This document shows positions 28,812-39,162 of a stretch of 64,000 nucleotides of DNA, in pieces. The DNA is from Flavobacterium sp. (GTDB taxonomy: Bacteria > Bacteroidota > Bacteroidia > Flavobacteriales > Flavobacteriaceae). The notes under the pieces were generated by a model. It saw only the letters and a list, made by a program, of their open reading frames with translations. It was not told the origin of the DNA and ran no database searches. The DNA lies in assembly GCF_024710485.1 (NCBI RefSeq), contig NZ_JANJUQ010000030.1, positions 62,001 to 126,000 on the forward strand, given 5' to 3'. Both the position numbers and the translations under genes were made by a program. Position 1 is the first letter of the stretch, and the number at the start of each line of letters is the position of its first letter.

Positions 28812-31800
28812 ATGAAGCAGTTTTTGTTCAGAATAGCAGTATTCAGCGCTTTGTTGTTTTTGGTTACGAATTGTTCGACTACCAAGGACAAAAAGTCGTT
28901 TGTAACCCTGAGCAAAGCCGGCATCGCAGAAGACGAAGAAATTTACATTCCTCATCTTAAATCGGAGCGAAAAAACTTTTTCCCCGAGACCTTAGCCGAA
29001 AGCCAATGGGTTGACAGCATCTACAACCAAATGACTTTTGATGAAAAAGTAGGGCAGTTGTTTATGGTGGCAGCTTATTCTAACAAAGATTCCATTCACA
29101 CCAATGCAATCAAAAAGTTGGTACGCGATTATAAAATCGGTGGCGTAATTTTCTTTCAAGGCGGTCCGAGAAGACAAGCGCGTTTAACCAACCAATACCA
29201 ATCATTAGCCAAAGTGCCGCTGTTTATTGGGATCGATGCCGAATGGGGCATGAGCATGCGTCTGGATTCTACGTTTCGCTATCCGTTCAACATGACTTTA
29301 GGCGCTGTCAAAGATTTGAAATTGGTTGAGAAAGTCGGAGTAGCCATGGCTAAAGAAAGCAAAAGAATGGGTGTACACTTTAATTTTGCACCGGTTTTAG
29401 ACATCAATACCAATCCCAAAAATCCGATTATCGGTTTTCGTTCTTTTGGCGAAAATAAAGTTAATGTTGCCGAACACGCCATCGCATTAATGAACGGAAC
29501 TCAAAGCCAAGGCATATTTGCCACGGGGAAACACTTTCCGGGTCACGGCGATACTTCAACAGATTCACATCATACTTTACCGGTAGTTAATGCCTCTGCA
29601 GAGCATATCGAAAAAGTAGAATTGTATCCTTATAAACGTATGTTCGATGAAGGTTTGGTTTCTGTAATGGTCGCACATTTGAATGTGCCGAGTTTAGAGC
29701 CGCGCGAAGGCTATCCGACTTCTATTTCGCAACCCGTAGTCACCAATTTGTTGAAAAATGAAATGGGTTTCGAAGGCTTGATTTTTACCGATGCCTTGAA
29801 TATGAAAGGAGCCAGTAATTTTAAAAAGCCCGGAGATATTGATTTGGAAGCCTTTATGGCCGGAAACGATATTTTGCTTTTTGCCGAGAATGTGCCTTTG
29901 GCAGTCGATAAAATCAGAGCTGCTTTTCAACAAGGATTGGTTACTGAGAATCGTTTGGCCGAATCGGTTAAAAAAATATTGCGATACAAATTCAAAGCCG
30001 GATTGCACCAATACGAACCGGTAGAAGAAATCAATTTGTACAACGATTTGAATCCGAAATCTAATCTTTCTTTGCAGTACGAACTCTACGAAAATGCGGT
30101 GACAGTGGTTAAGAATGACGGAATTTTGCCGATTCGCAATTTGAATCAAAAGATAGCCTACGTGAAAATAGGTGAAGACCACAACAGTGCTTTTGTCAAT
30201 ACGTTAAAGAAATATACCGAAGTTACCGAAGTGTCAGATGCCAATCCGGATTCTCTTATGGTCAAGTTGGCTGATTTCGAAACAGTTATTGTAGGTTATC
30301 ACAAATCGGATAAAGCCTGGTGGAAATCGCATGAGTTTACGGAAGCCGAGTTGCAGTTGATTGCGAATATTGGCGCCCAAAAGAAAGTGGTTTTAGATTG
30401 TTTTACCAAACCGTACACCTTATCTAAAATTCAAAATTTTGAAACTATTGAAGGCGTTATTGTTTCTTATCAAAATGCTGAAATAGCTCAGGAAGTTTCG
30501 GCTGAATTGATTTTTGGTGCGATTGAATCCAAAGGAAAGTTATCGGTTTCCATTAACGATGAATACAAAGCCGGACACGGATTAACCACAGAGAAGTTAA
30601 ATCGTTTAGGATTTTCCACACCAGAGAATATGGGAATGAGTTCGGAAAAGCTCAATCAAATCGAAAAATTAGCCATCAAGGCCATCGACGGAAAAATGGC
30701 ACCCGGAATGCAAGTTTTGGTAGCGCGTAAAGGCAAAGTGGTTTATCAAAAATCATTCGGTTACCAAACTTATGACAACAAGGTAAGGGTGAAGAACACG
30801 GATTTGTATGATGTAGCTTCTTTAACTAAAGTCATAGCTACTTTGCCCAACGTGATGCAGTTGTACGATCGTAAAAAGGTGCGCTTAGAAACCACTTTAG
30901 GTGAAATGTTGCCTAGTTTTCAAGGTTCCAACAAAGCTTCCATTGATTTTAAAACTTTGTTGTCACATTACGGACAACTCCAGGCCTGGATTCCGTTTTA
31001 CAAAGCTACTGTTGGAGCCGATAAAAAGCCTTTGGAAAGATATTACAGAAAAACGGCAGTTCCGGGGTTTACTAAAAGAGTAACTGACAGTCTGTACCTA
31101 CGTGACGACTACCACGATAGCATCATGAAGCAAATTATCGATAGTCCGTTACTCGATAAAAAAGAATACAAATACAGCGATTTTACCTTCATCATTCTCA
31201 AACAATATTTAGAAAAGAAAACCGGAAAATCTCTAGATCAACTCACTTACGAGAATTTCTACCAATCGTTGGGAATGAATTACACTTTGTATAATCCGTT
31301 GACTAAGTTCGATAAAAGTCTGATTGCACCTACGGAGGAAGATAATTATTTCCGCCAAACAACTATTCAAGGCTATGTACACGATATGGAAGCCGCTATG
31401 GAAGGTGGCGTTGCCGGTCATGCCGGTGTTTTTTCCAATGCCTTGGATGTGGCGAAAATGATGCAATTGTTTTTGCAAAAAGGGCAATACGGTGGCGTTA
31501 CTTATTTTTCTCCTGAAACTTTTGACGTATTCAATACCTGTCATTTCTGTGCCGAAGGCAATCGCAGAGGCTTAGGATTTGATAAACCACAACTCAGCGG
31601 TGGTGGTCCAACTTGCGGTTGTGTTTCCAAATCAAGTTTCGGACATACCGGATTTACAGGAACCATAGCTTGGGCTGATCCTGAAACAGAAATAGTTTAT
31701 GTGTTCTTGTCCAACAGAACTTACCCGGATTCAAATTTACCGAACAAACTTTCTAAAGAAAACATTCGTGAAGAAATTCAAAAAGTAATTCAAGACGCCA

Positions 31801-31814
31801 TCATAGTCCACTGA
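28812..31814 (+). CDS. GH3-family glycoside hydrolase fused to a serine hydrolase (beta-lactamase class C-like) domain; lipoprotein
   Basis: N-terminal KHFPGHGDTSTDSHHTLP and FTDALNMKG (GH3/NagZ-like); C-terminal DVASLTKVIATLP (SxxK) and FGHTGFTGT. Confidence 0.88.
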   Translation: MKQFLFRIAVFSALLFLVTNCSTTKDKKSFVTLSKAGIAEDEEIYIPHLKSERKNFFPETLAESQWVDSIYNQMTFDEKVGQLFMVAAYSNKDSIHTNAIKKLVRDYKIGGVIFFQGGPRRQARLTNQYQSLAKVPLFIGIDAEWGMSMRLDSTFRYPFNMTLGAVKDLKLVEKVGVAMAKESKRMGVHFNFAPVLDINTNPKNPIIGFRSFGENKVNVAEHAIALMNGTQSQGIFATGKHFPGHGDTSTDSHHTLPVVNASAEHIEKVELYPYKRMFDEGLVSVMVAHLNVPSLEPREGYPTSISQPVVTNLLKNEMGFEGLIFTDALNMKGASNFKKPGDIDLEAFMAGNDILLFAENVPLAVDKIRAAFQQGLVTENRLAESVKKILRYKFKAGLHQYEPVEEINLYNDLNPKSNLSLQYELYENAVTVVKNDGILPIRNLNQKIAYVKIGEDHNSAFVNTLKKYTEVTEVSDANPDSLMVKLADFETVIVGYHKSDKAWWKSHEFTEAELQLIANIGAQKKVVLDCFTKPYTLSKIQNFETIEGVIVSYQNAEIAQEVSAELIFGAIESKGKLSVSINDEYKAGHGLTTEKLNRLGFSTPENMGMSSEKLNQIEKLAIKAIDGKMAPGMQVLVARKGKVVYQKSFGYQTYDNKVRVKNTDLYDVASLTKVIATLPNVMQLYDRKKVRLETTLGEMLPSFQGSNKASIDFKTLLSHYGQLQAWIPFYKATVGADKKPLERYYRKTAVPGFTKRVTDSLYLRDDYHDSIMKQIIDSPLLDKKEYKYSDFTFIILKQYLEKKTGKSLDQLTYENFYQSLGMNYTLYNPLTKFDKSLIAPTEEDNYFRQTTIQGYVHDMEAAMEGGVAGHAGVFSNALDVAKMMQLFLQKGQYGGVTYFSPETFDVFNTCHFCAEGNRRGLGFDKPQLSGGGPTCGCVSKSSFGHTGFTGTIAWADPETEIVYVFLSNRTYPDSNLPNKLSKENIREEIQKVIQDAIIVH

Positions 31815-31881
31815 TTCTTTAACGCTTTTTTACCAAATCACATCGCTATTTTCTTTAAATTCGTACCAACAAAAACAGTTT

Positions 31882-33024
31882 ATGAAAATAGCCATAGTTT
31901 GCTATCCTACATTTGGAGGTAGCGGTGTTGTAGCCACAGAACTCGGACTCGAATTAGCCCATCGCGGTCATGAAATTCATTTTATTACTTACCGTCAGCC
32001 GGTGCGTTTGGCCCTTCTAAATCCTAACGTACATTACCACGAGGTAAATGTACCTGAATATCCGCTGTTTCATTACCAACCCTACGAATTGGCCTTGTCT
32101 AGTAAGCTGGTGGATATGGTAAAATTGTACAAGATAGAAGTCCTGCACGTACATTATGCTATTCCGCACGCATACGCCGGCTATATGGCTAAGCAAATGT
32201 TGAAAGACGAAGGCATCAATATTCCAATGGTAACTACATTGCACGGTACCGATATTACCTTAGTTGGCAATCATCCTTTTTACAAACCGGCAGTGAGTTT
32301 CAGTATCAATAAATCCGATGTAGTTACTTCGGTATCGCAAAGTTTAAAAGACGATACTTACAACTTGTTTCCCATTGAAAAAGACATACATGTAATTCCG
32401 AATTTTATCGAGTTGGATAAGACCAGAAATGAGAGTTTGATTTCTTGTCAGCGTTCGGTTATGGCTCAAAAAGAAGAGCGAATCGTAACGCACATCAGTA
32501 ATTTCAGAAAGGTAAAACGCATTCCGGATGTTGTCAAAATCTTTTATAAAATTCAGCAACAAATTCCGGCTAAACTAATGATGGTTGGCGACGGACCTGA
32601 AAAAGCCAAAGCCGAAGAACTTTGTGAAGAATTAGGCATACAAGACAAAGTTATTTTCTTTGGAAACAGTAACGAGATTGACCAAATTTTGTCGTATTCT
32701 GACTTATTTTTATTACCGTCGGAAACCGAAAGTTTCGGATTGGCAGCTTTGGAAGCAATGGCTTGGAGCGTACCGGTTATCTCCAGTAATTCAGGCGGTT
32801 TACCCGAAGTGAATTTTGACGGTGAATCCGGTTATTTGAGCAATGTAGGTGATATTGATAATATGGCTGAGAATGCTTTGAAGATTTTAAAAGACGACAA
32901 AATACTTGAGCAATTCAGAACCAATGCTTTGAATATTGCCAAACGATTTGACATTAAAAACATATTACCGCTTTATGAAAATTTGTATATTCAAGCCATA
33001 AAAGAAACCCGATGCGAAAAATAA
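31882..33024 (+). CDS. bshA: N-acetyl-alpha-D-glucosaminyl L-malate synthase BshA
   Basis: MKIAIVCYPTFGGSGVVATELG, HVHYAIPHAYAGYMAKQML, ETESFGLAALEAMAWSVPVISSNSGGLPEV. Confidence 0.93.
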   Translation: MKIAIVCYPTFGGSGVVATELGLELAHRGHEIHFITYRQPVRLALLNPNVHYHEVNVPEYPLFHYQPYELALSSKLVDMVKLYKIEVLHVHYAIPHAYAGYMAKQMLKDEGINIPMVTTLHGTDITLVGNHPFYKPAVSFSINKSDVVTSVSQSLKDDTYNLFPIEKDIHVIPNFIELDKTRNESLISCQRSVMAQKEERIVTHISNFRKVKRIPDVVKIFYKIQQQIPAKLMMVGDGPEKAKAEELCEELGIQDKVIFFGNSNEIDQILSYSDLFLLPSETESFGLAALEAMAWSVPVISSNSGGLPEVNFDGESGYLSNVGDIDNMAENALKILKDDKILEQFRTNALNIAKRFDIKNILPLYENLYIQAIKETRCEK

Positions 33025-33437
33025 TTTCCTTATTGGCCTTTATAGCACTGTATTCGTGTTCCACTTCAAAAGCAACAGCACCATTGCCATTGTATGAAGT
33101 CTTGGTAACCAATAATGATGGTGGTGCTAACATCAAGTTTTATGAAATTCTTACTGAACCCAAAGAAATCATGATGCTTTTGGGAGATGAAACGCTACAA
33201 AAGAAAATCAAATCGCAAGATACCCAGAAAAGCAGTTTTATTATTCTTAATTCCGGACCGACAAAAGAGACTTACAATAGGGTGAAGGTTGAAAAAGTGG
33301 TTGAAACTCCCACAGAGATTGTGGTCTATGTTAAAGACACTCAAAAGCCAACTGAGGCGGATTTGAGTAACGAAAATATTATCTATCCTTACACCATTAT
33401 CAAAATCAATTCGAAGAAACCCATAGTTATCAAATAA
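33012..33437 (+). CDS. Small putative lipoprotein overlapping bshA 3' end
   Basis: Lipoprotein signal MRKIISLLAFIALYSCSTSK; 13-bp overlap with bshA. Confidence 0.65.
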   Translation: MRKIISLLAFIALYSCSTSKATAPLPLYEVLVTNNDGGANIKFYEILTEPKEIMMLLGDETLQKKIKSQDTQKSSFIILNSGPTKETYNRVKVEKVVETPTEIVVYVKDTQKPTEADLSNENIIYPYTIIKINSKKPIVIK

Positions 33438-33473
33438 AAAAAATCCCGATTTTCAAAGAATCGGGATTTTTTT
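33438..33473. terminator. Bidirectional intrinsic terminator
   Basis: aaaaaatcccgattttcaaagaatcgggatttttttt between convergent genes. Confidence 0.8.
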
Positions 33474-33488
33474 TATTTCATTTTTAAA

Positions 33489-33977
33489 TTACCAACGGTA
33501 ACGGATACTCAAAGCAATGTCCGGTCCGAAACTGTCTTCTCTGTAGTCGTCAGAATTAAAATAAATTTCAGGTCTGAAGTCCAAAGACAATTGAAGCGGA
33601 ATGTCGAAGTTGTATTCAATACCGATGTCACCGGCTGCTAACAAAATAGTTCCGTTTTCATCGAAACCATTGTCCTTATAACTCCAACTTCCGATACCAC
33701 CACCAACTCCGGCATACCAATTGAAGCCTCCGTCAATATTCCAAACCCATTGGTACAAACCAACCAATTTAAAAGCATCGACATTTTGACTGTTTCTCCA
33801 ACCCAAATCAAGCTCTAAACGATTGTTTTTAGACAAACCTCTTTGGTATGAAACTTCACCACCAAATCCATCGTTGTCTCCCAAACGTAATCCTAAGGCA
33901 TTTTTTGAAATGTCTTGAGCCTGCGCGCTGAATGCTAATCCGATTAGCATAAAAGCTGATAAAATGATTTTCTTCAT
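33489..33977 (-). CDS. Outer-membrane beta-barrel-like protein
   Basis: Signal peptide MKKIILSAFMLIGLAFSAQAQ, alternating strands, terminal RYRW. Confidence 0.7.
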   Translation of the reverse strand: MKKIILSAFMLIGLAFSAQAQDISKNALGLRLGDNDGFGGEVSYQRGLSKNNRLELDLGWRNSQNVDAFKLVGLYQWVWNIDGGFNWYAGVGGGIGSWSYKDNGFDENGTILLAAGDIGIEYNFDIPLQLSLDFRPEIYFNSDDYREDSFGPDIALSIRYRW

Positions 33978-34065
33978 AAATGTGTTTTTTTGTTAATACA
34001 AATATACTCATTAACGAGGAAAAATGCCGATTATTGTTAATAGTAGTCTTATATTTTTGTTAAAA

Positions 34066-34905
34066 TTATTTCTGCTCCTTAGATAAAATGATAGAGGCAA
34101 TAAGCTGTTGTTCTATATAATTTTCCATATCAGACCAATCCTCTTCTTCCTCTTCTAGTTCGGTGTAGTCTTCATAACGGTATAGTTTCCAACGTTTTTT
34201 GTGGTATTCTAAAGCAGTTAGGTTTTCTACCCAATCCCCTGAATTTAAGTACAAAGTAGCACCGTTTTTATTTTCTTTTTTTTCAATTTTAGGTTCGTGA
34301 ATATGGCCGCAAATAACATAGTCATAATTTTTTTCGATGGCCAAATCAGTCGCCGTATTCTCGAAATCGGAAATGTGTTTGACGGCTTTTTTAACTCCGG
34401 CTTTGATTTTTTTAGAAAACGAATAAGGTTCTTTTCCCATTTTTTTCAAACACCAATTGATGAAGCGATTCAGTAAAATGAGATAATCGTAGCCGATACC
34501 ACCGAGTTTGGCTATCCATTTGGAATGTTGGACAGAGGCATCAAATACATCTCCGTGAAATATCCAGGCCTTTTTATGATCGAGTTCTAAAACGAGTTTG
34601 TCCACGACTTTAAAATTTCCGATAGAAGTATCACTGAATTTTCGTAGGAATTCATCGTGATTCCCTGTAATATAATACACCTGAGTACCTTTAGAAGCTA
34701 AGTTGATAATCTTTTGGATTACCTTTAAATGCGACTTCGGAAAATAGGATTTTCGAAATTGCCAAATATCGATGATGTCACCGTTTAAGATTAATATTTT
34801 GGGTTTGATGGAGGATAAGTAATAACCCAATTCGTGCGCATGAGCTCCAAAAGTACCAAGGTGAACATCGGAAATCACCACTACATCCGTTTTTCTTTTT
34901 TTCAA
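34066..34905 (-). CDS. UDP-2,3-diacylglucosamine diphosphatase-like metallophosphoesterase
   Basis: VVISDVHLGTFGAH, LNGDIIDIW, ITGNHDEFLR, ICGHIHEPK. Confidence 0.85.
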   Translation of the reverse strand: MKKRKTDVVVISDVHLGTFGAHAHELGYYLSSIKPKILILNGDIIDIWQFRKSYFPKSHLKVIQKIINLASKGTQVYYITGNHDEFLRKFSDTSIGNFKVVDKLVLELDHKKAWIFHGDVFDASVQHSKWIAKLGGIGYDYLILLNRFINWCLKKMGKEPYSFSKKIKAGVKKAVKHISDFENTATDLAIEKNYDYVICGHIHEPKIEKKENKNGATLYLNSGDWVENLTALEYHKKRWKLYRYEDYTELEEEEEDWSDMENYIEQQLIASIILSKEQK

Positions 34906-34989
34906 AATAATTGCTTTTAAGGTTTTCCAAATTAACTATTAAGATGTTAGTCTAAGTTTACCTAAGGATTAACTTTTGAATAATAATCT

Positions 34990-35019
34990 TTTGCACTTTT
35001 AAACTTTGCCCTATATTTG
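34990..35019 (+). promoter_or_regulatory. Bacteroidetes-type promoter upstream of aroC
   Basis: TTTG (34990-34993) - 18 nt - TATATTTG (35012-35019). Confidence 0.55.
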
Positions 35020-35035
35020 TTTAAAATCGATAAAC

Positions 35036-36100
35036 ATGGCCGGAAACAGTTACGGAACTCTTTTTAAAGTCACCACTTTCGGAGAATCTCACGGAGAAGC
35101 TTTAGGAGGAATTATCGATGGCTGTCCACCCGGAGTAGCGTTAAATTTTGAAGCCATTCAAGCCGAAATGCAGCGCAGAAAGCCCGGACAGTCGGCCATA
35201 GTTACCCAACGAAAAGAAGCCGATGAAGTACAGTTTTTATCCGGAATTTTTGAAGGAAAAACGACAGGCACACCAATCGGTTTTATCATCCCGAATACCA
35301 ATCAAAAATCGGATGATTATACGCATATCAAAGATTCGTATCGACCGAGCCATGCCGATTATGTGTATGAAAAAAAATACGGCATTCGTGATTACCGCGG
35401 CGGCGGAAGAAGTTCGGCCAGAGAAACTGCTTGTAGAGTAGTAGCCGGAGCGGTTGCTAAACAATTATTGCCTTCGGTAAAAATAAACGCTTTTGTATCA
35501 TCTGTTGGGACTATTTTTATAGACAAACCATATCAGGACTTAGATTTTTCGCTAACAGAAAGCAATGCTGTTCGTTGTCCCGATTTAGAGACAGCAGCTA
35601 AAATGGAAAACTATATCAAGAGCATTCGCAAAGAAGGCGATACGGTTGGCGGAACTATCACTTGTGTTATTCAAAATGTTCCTGTCGGATTAGGTGAACC
35701 TGTTTTTGACAAATTGCATGCCGAATTGGGCAAAGCAATGTTGTCAATCAATGCTGTAAAAGGATTCGAATATGGTAGCGGATTTTGCGGTGCACAAATG
35801 AAAGGCAGTGAACACAACGATCTTTACAACGATGACGGATCTACCAAGACCAATCTTTCCGGTGGTATTCAGGGCGGAATTTCTAACGGGATGGATATCT
35901 ATTTCCGAGTAGCTTTCAAACCGGTTGCCACTTTGATGCAAGAGCAGGAAGTTTTAACCAATCAAAATACTATTGTCACACAGCAAGGGAAAGGACGTCA
36001 TGATCCTTGTGTGGTGCCGAGAGCGGTACCCATTGTGGAAGCTATGGCTGCCTTAGTTTTGGCTGATTTTTATTTACTAAACAAAACCTATCAAAAATAA
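35036..36100 (+). CDS. aroC: Chorismate synthase
   Basis: [62 protein letters not shown]; start after the promoter, not at 35006. Confidence 0.96.
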   Translation: MAGNSYGTLFKVTTFGESHGEALGGIIDGCPPGVALNFEAIQAEMQRRKPGQSAIVTQRKEADEVQFLSGIFEGKTTGTPIGFIIPNTNQKSDDYTHIKDSYRPSHADYVYEKKYGIRDYRGGGRSSARETACRVVAGAVAKQLLPSVKINAFVSSVGTIFIDKPYQDLDFSLTESNAVRCPDLETAAKMENYIKSIRKEGDTVGGTITCVIQNVPVGLGEPVFDKLHAELGKAMLSINAVKGFEYGSGFCGAQMKGSEHNDLYNDDGSTKTNLSGGIQGGISNGMDIYFRVAFKPVATLMQEQEVLTNQNTIVTQQGKGRHDPCVVPRAVPIVEAMAALVLADFYLLNKTYQK

Positions 36101-37357
36101 ATGGACACAACAGAAACGTCGAAAAAGTCAATACTTTCTAATCTTACTTTTCAAATTTTAATTGCCGTAGTACTTGGTGCCTTGTTGGGAGTCTTTGTTT
36201 TTAAAAATTTTGACGAAACTTTCCGAGAGTCTTTCAGCAAGAATATTAAGTTGCTAGCAACCATATTTATTCGGCTGGTACAGATGATTATTGCACCTTT
36301 AGTCTTTACTACTTTGGTGGTAGGAATTGCCAAATTAGGCGATATCAAATCGGTAGGACGAATAGGAGGTAGGGCTTTGGGCTGGTTTTTTTCCGCATCA
36401 TTTATTTCTTTGTTGATAGGAATGTTTTGGGTAAATCTATTAGAACCCGGAAAGAATATTCAATTACCAAATCTTGATCCTAATAAAGCCTCAGAGATTG
36501 TACAAAAAACGGAAGGTTTTTCTGCTCAGAATTTTATAGAGCATATCATTCCTAAAAGTGTGGTTGAAGCTATGGCTACTAATGAAATTTTGCAGATAGT
36601 AATTTTCTCTATTTTCTTCGGGTTAGCCGCTGCATCCATAGGTTCGCATGCAAAACCGGTTATCAATGCTTTGGATAAAACATCACACATTATTTTGAAA
36701 ATGGTGAACTATGTAATGAAGTTTGCTCCTTTCGGTGTTTTTGGTGCTATAGCTAGTGTTTTGGCCATGATTGATTTTTGGGAATTGATTAAAACTTACA
36801 TTTACTTCTTTGGTTCGTTTTTGGTTGGAATAGCCTCTTTGTGGGTTGTGCTATTGTTTGTTGGTTATTTGTTCTTGAAAGGGCACATGACAACGCTCTT
36901 GAAGCGAATCATGAGTCCGTTAGTAATTGCTTTCGGTACAACGAGTAGTGAAGCGGTTTTTCCCAAACTAACAGAAGAGTTGGAGCGATTTGGCGTTAAA
37001 GACAAAATTGTTTCTTTCATGTTGCCTTTAGGATATTCTTTTAATCTTGACGGTAGTATGATGTATATGACATTCGCCAGTATTTTTATTGCACAAGCCT
37101 ACGGTATTCCATTGGATACCGGAACCCAAATGACAATGTTGTTAGTTTTAATGTTAACCAGTAAAGGGATTGCAGGAGTTCCCCGAGCCAGTTTAGTTGT
37201 TGTGGCTGCTACTTGCGGGATGTTTGATATTCCTGAAGTAGGCATTGCTTTGATTCTCCCGATAGATCATTTTTGTGATATGTTCCGAAGTGCTACCAAT
37301 GTATTGGGCAATGCCATTGCAACAAGTGTTGTAGGTAAATGGGAAAAGGATAGTTAA
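36101..37357 (+). CDS. Dicarboxylate/amino acid:cation symporter (DAACS family)
   Basis: TTSSEAVFPKLTEELERFG, YSFNLDGSMMYMTFASIFIAQ, DHFCDMFRSATNVLGNA. Confidence 0.93.
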   Translation: MDTTETSKKSILSNLTFQILIAVVLGALLGVFVFKNFDETFRESFSKNIKLLATIFIRLVQMIIAPLVFTTLVVGIAKLGDIKSVGRIGGRALGWFFSASFISLLIGMFWVNLLEPGKNIQLPNLDPNKASEIVQKTEGFSAQNFIEHIIPKSVVEAMATNEILQIVIFSIFFGLAAASIGSHAKPVINALDKTSHIILKMVNYVMKFAPFGVFGAIASVLAMIDFWELIKTYIYFFGSFLVGIASLWVVLLFVGYLFLKGHMTTLLKRIMSPLVIAFGTTSSEAVFPKLTEELERFGVKDKIVSFMLPLGYSFNLDGSMMYMTFASIFIAQAYGIPLDTGTQMTMLLVLMLTSKGIAGVPRASLVVVAATCGMFDIPEVGIALILPIDHFCDMFRSATNVLGNAIATSVVGKWEKDS

Positions 37358-37437
37358 GGATAGGAAAAAAGAAAGTTAAATTATGCCAGATTATAATTAA
37401 CTTTAATATATTTGCTTAACAATTAAAAAACTATTTT

Positions 37438-38496
37438 ATGAAAAAACTTTTACTTTCTTTGACTCTTTTAGGAGGTTTATTTGTATCCAATGCTCAGACA
37501 ATTCAATCTGATGACTTCAATGGTCTAACAATTGGAAACATTGGTACAGATTTAACAGGTACAACAGCCGGGCAAGGCTCTTGGTTGACTTTTTCTAACA
37601 ATGGAACTGATCCTACAACTACAACCAATTCAGCGAGTTCTAATTTTCAAATTATTGCCGCAGGAAATAATGCTACTAAAGGTTTGCAAATTGTTGGTCC
37701 AAATGGAAATAAAGGTGTAAGATATATGTGGAAAGATGGTCTTCCTACTGCTTGGGCAGCAAGAACAGCCGGAAACGAAATAATTGAAGTTGAGGTAGAT
37801 TTTTTCACTGGAGCCACAACAACCAGCACCGGATTTACAGGGGTTTATTTATATGATCCAACTTTTGAAATCATTAATGGATTAATTTACACCAATAATA
37901 CAAGATTATTAAGAGGTGTTGCAAAATTGAATAATGCCGGTACAGTTGATACATACACTGTTAATTTAGCTACTGGTGGTTTAATTTTACAAGCCAACAC
38001 TTGGTACAGAATTGGATTTGGTTACAACACTACTACTGGTCAGCCAACGTGGAGAGTTAATACTATGACTGATACTGCTACTATTGCTAATACTTTTTGG
38101 GCAGGAGGTGCTGATTTAGCTGATCCGGGTGAGTTAGATTTAGCTTCTGAGGCAAACACTACAAACGCTGCATCTTTCAGCGGTGTTTTTGATAATTTTG
38201 TAATGAGAGCTTCTGCTACTGATACGCTTTTAGGAGTTAACGATTTATCAGTTTCTAATGATACATTTGTTGTTTATCCAAACCCGGTAGACAATGTTGT
38301 GAACATTTCTCTTATGAGTAACACTTTTGATGTTGAAATCAACAAAGTGAGAATTTCTGACGTTAATGGAAGAACTGTAAAAGAATTCAATTCTAATTTA
38401 AATCAGTTGAATATTGCAGATTTGAACTCTGGAGTTTATTTCTTAAACATTGAAACAGCAAACGGAAAAGCTACTAAGAAAATTGTAAAACAATAA
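37438..38496 (+). CDS. T9SS type A sorting domain-containing secreted protein
   Basis: C-terminal FVVYPNPVDNVVNISLMSN...GVYFLNIETANGKATKKIVKQ. Confidence 0.88.
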   Translation: MKKLLLSLTLLGGLFVSNAQTIQSDDFNGLTIGNIGTDLTGTTAGQGSWLTFSNNGTDPTTTTNSASSNFQIIAAGNNATKGLQIVGPNGNKGVRYMWKDGLPTAWAARTAGNEIIEVEVDFFTGATTTSTGFTGVYLYDPTFEIINGLIYTNNTRLLRGVAKLNNAGTVDTYTVNLATGGLILQANTWYRIGFGYNTTTGQPTWRVNTMTDTATIANTFWAGGADLADPGELDLASEANTTNAASFSGVFDNFVMRASATDTLLGVNDLSVSNDTFVVYPNPVDNVVNISLMSNTFDVEINKVRISDVNGRTVKEFNSNLNQLNIADLNSGVYFLNIETANGKATKKIVKQ

Positions 38497-38516
38497 TTTT
38501 ACATTTCTCTATAAAG

Positions 38517-38547
38517 AAAAACGACTAAGGAAACTTAGTCGTTTTTT
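38517..38547. terminator. Bidirectional intrinsic terminator
   Basis: aaaaacgactaaggaaacttagtcgttttttt. Confidence 0.75.
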
Positions 38548-38672
38548 TTATTCTTACTATTCATCATCAGGAGTATGGCGCCTACCAACCCGATGATGAC
38601 TAAGGTAAATACGCCTACCATAATGAAGGCACCGTTGTCCCAAGAATACAAGGAAATGTTTTGTGATGTCAT
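38535..38672 (-). CDS. 45-aa single-pass membrane protein
   Basis: Minus strand MTSQNISLYSWDNGAFIMVGVFTLVIIGLVGAILLMMNSKNKKND*: clean TM helix plus charged tail; below the ORF track length cutoff. Confidence 0.6.
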   Translation of the reverse strand: MTSQNISLYSWDNGAFIMVGVFTLVIIGLVGAILLMMNSKNKKND

Positions 38673-38733
38673 GACTTATCGATTAGAGTTTATCAAAATT
38701 ACTTTGATAAATTCTAATACGGTATGATAATTA

Positions 38734-39162
38734 TCATGCCAGAAATTTTGCTGCCAATTCAGGTGTAGGCATCATACAACTTTCTTTTTTGCCATACCAA
38801 CGGTAACGATTTTTGGCGATGTAATCATAAACCGTGTTCGAAATAAACTTTGGGAGTATTTGCAAGATGTTAAGCAGCTGATACAAACCTCCAAATTCAT
38901 TTATTATTTTCAATGCAGCTTCTGCTTTGTAAAAATAGGCTTTACCGGGTTCATAAAGCACCATACTGTCGGTATGCTCACGATTAATGCCAATATGATT
39001 CAAAATCTTATTGCCCAAATCAGATTGCAGCGGTACAAAACGAAATACGTCTTTGGTATCCCGTTTAATAACAAACTGTACTGAGGCGTTGCAAAGATTA
39101 CAAACCCCGTCATAGAGTATAATTTTCTTGTCTTTGGGTAATTCGTTAATTTCCATCATCAA
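38734..39162 (-). CDS. DCC-family (DUF393) thiol-disulfide oxidoreductase-like protein
   Basis: IILYDGVCNLCNASVQFVIKRD (DxxCxxC). Confidence 0.9.
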   Translation of the reverse strand: MMMEINELPKDKKIILYDGVCNLCNASVQFVIKRDTKDVFRFVPLQSDLGNKILNHIGINREHTDSMVLYEPGKAYFYKAEAALKIINEFGGLYQLLNILQILPKFISNTVYDYIAKNRYRWYGKKESCMMPTPELAAKFLA

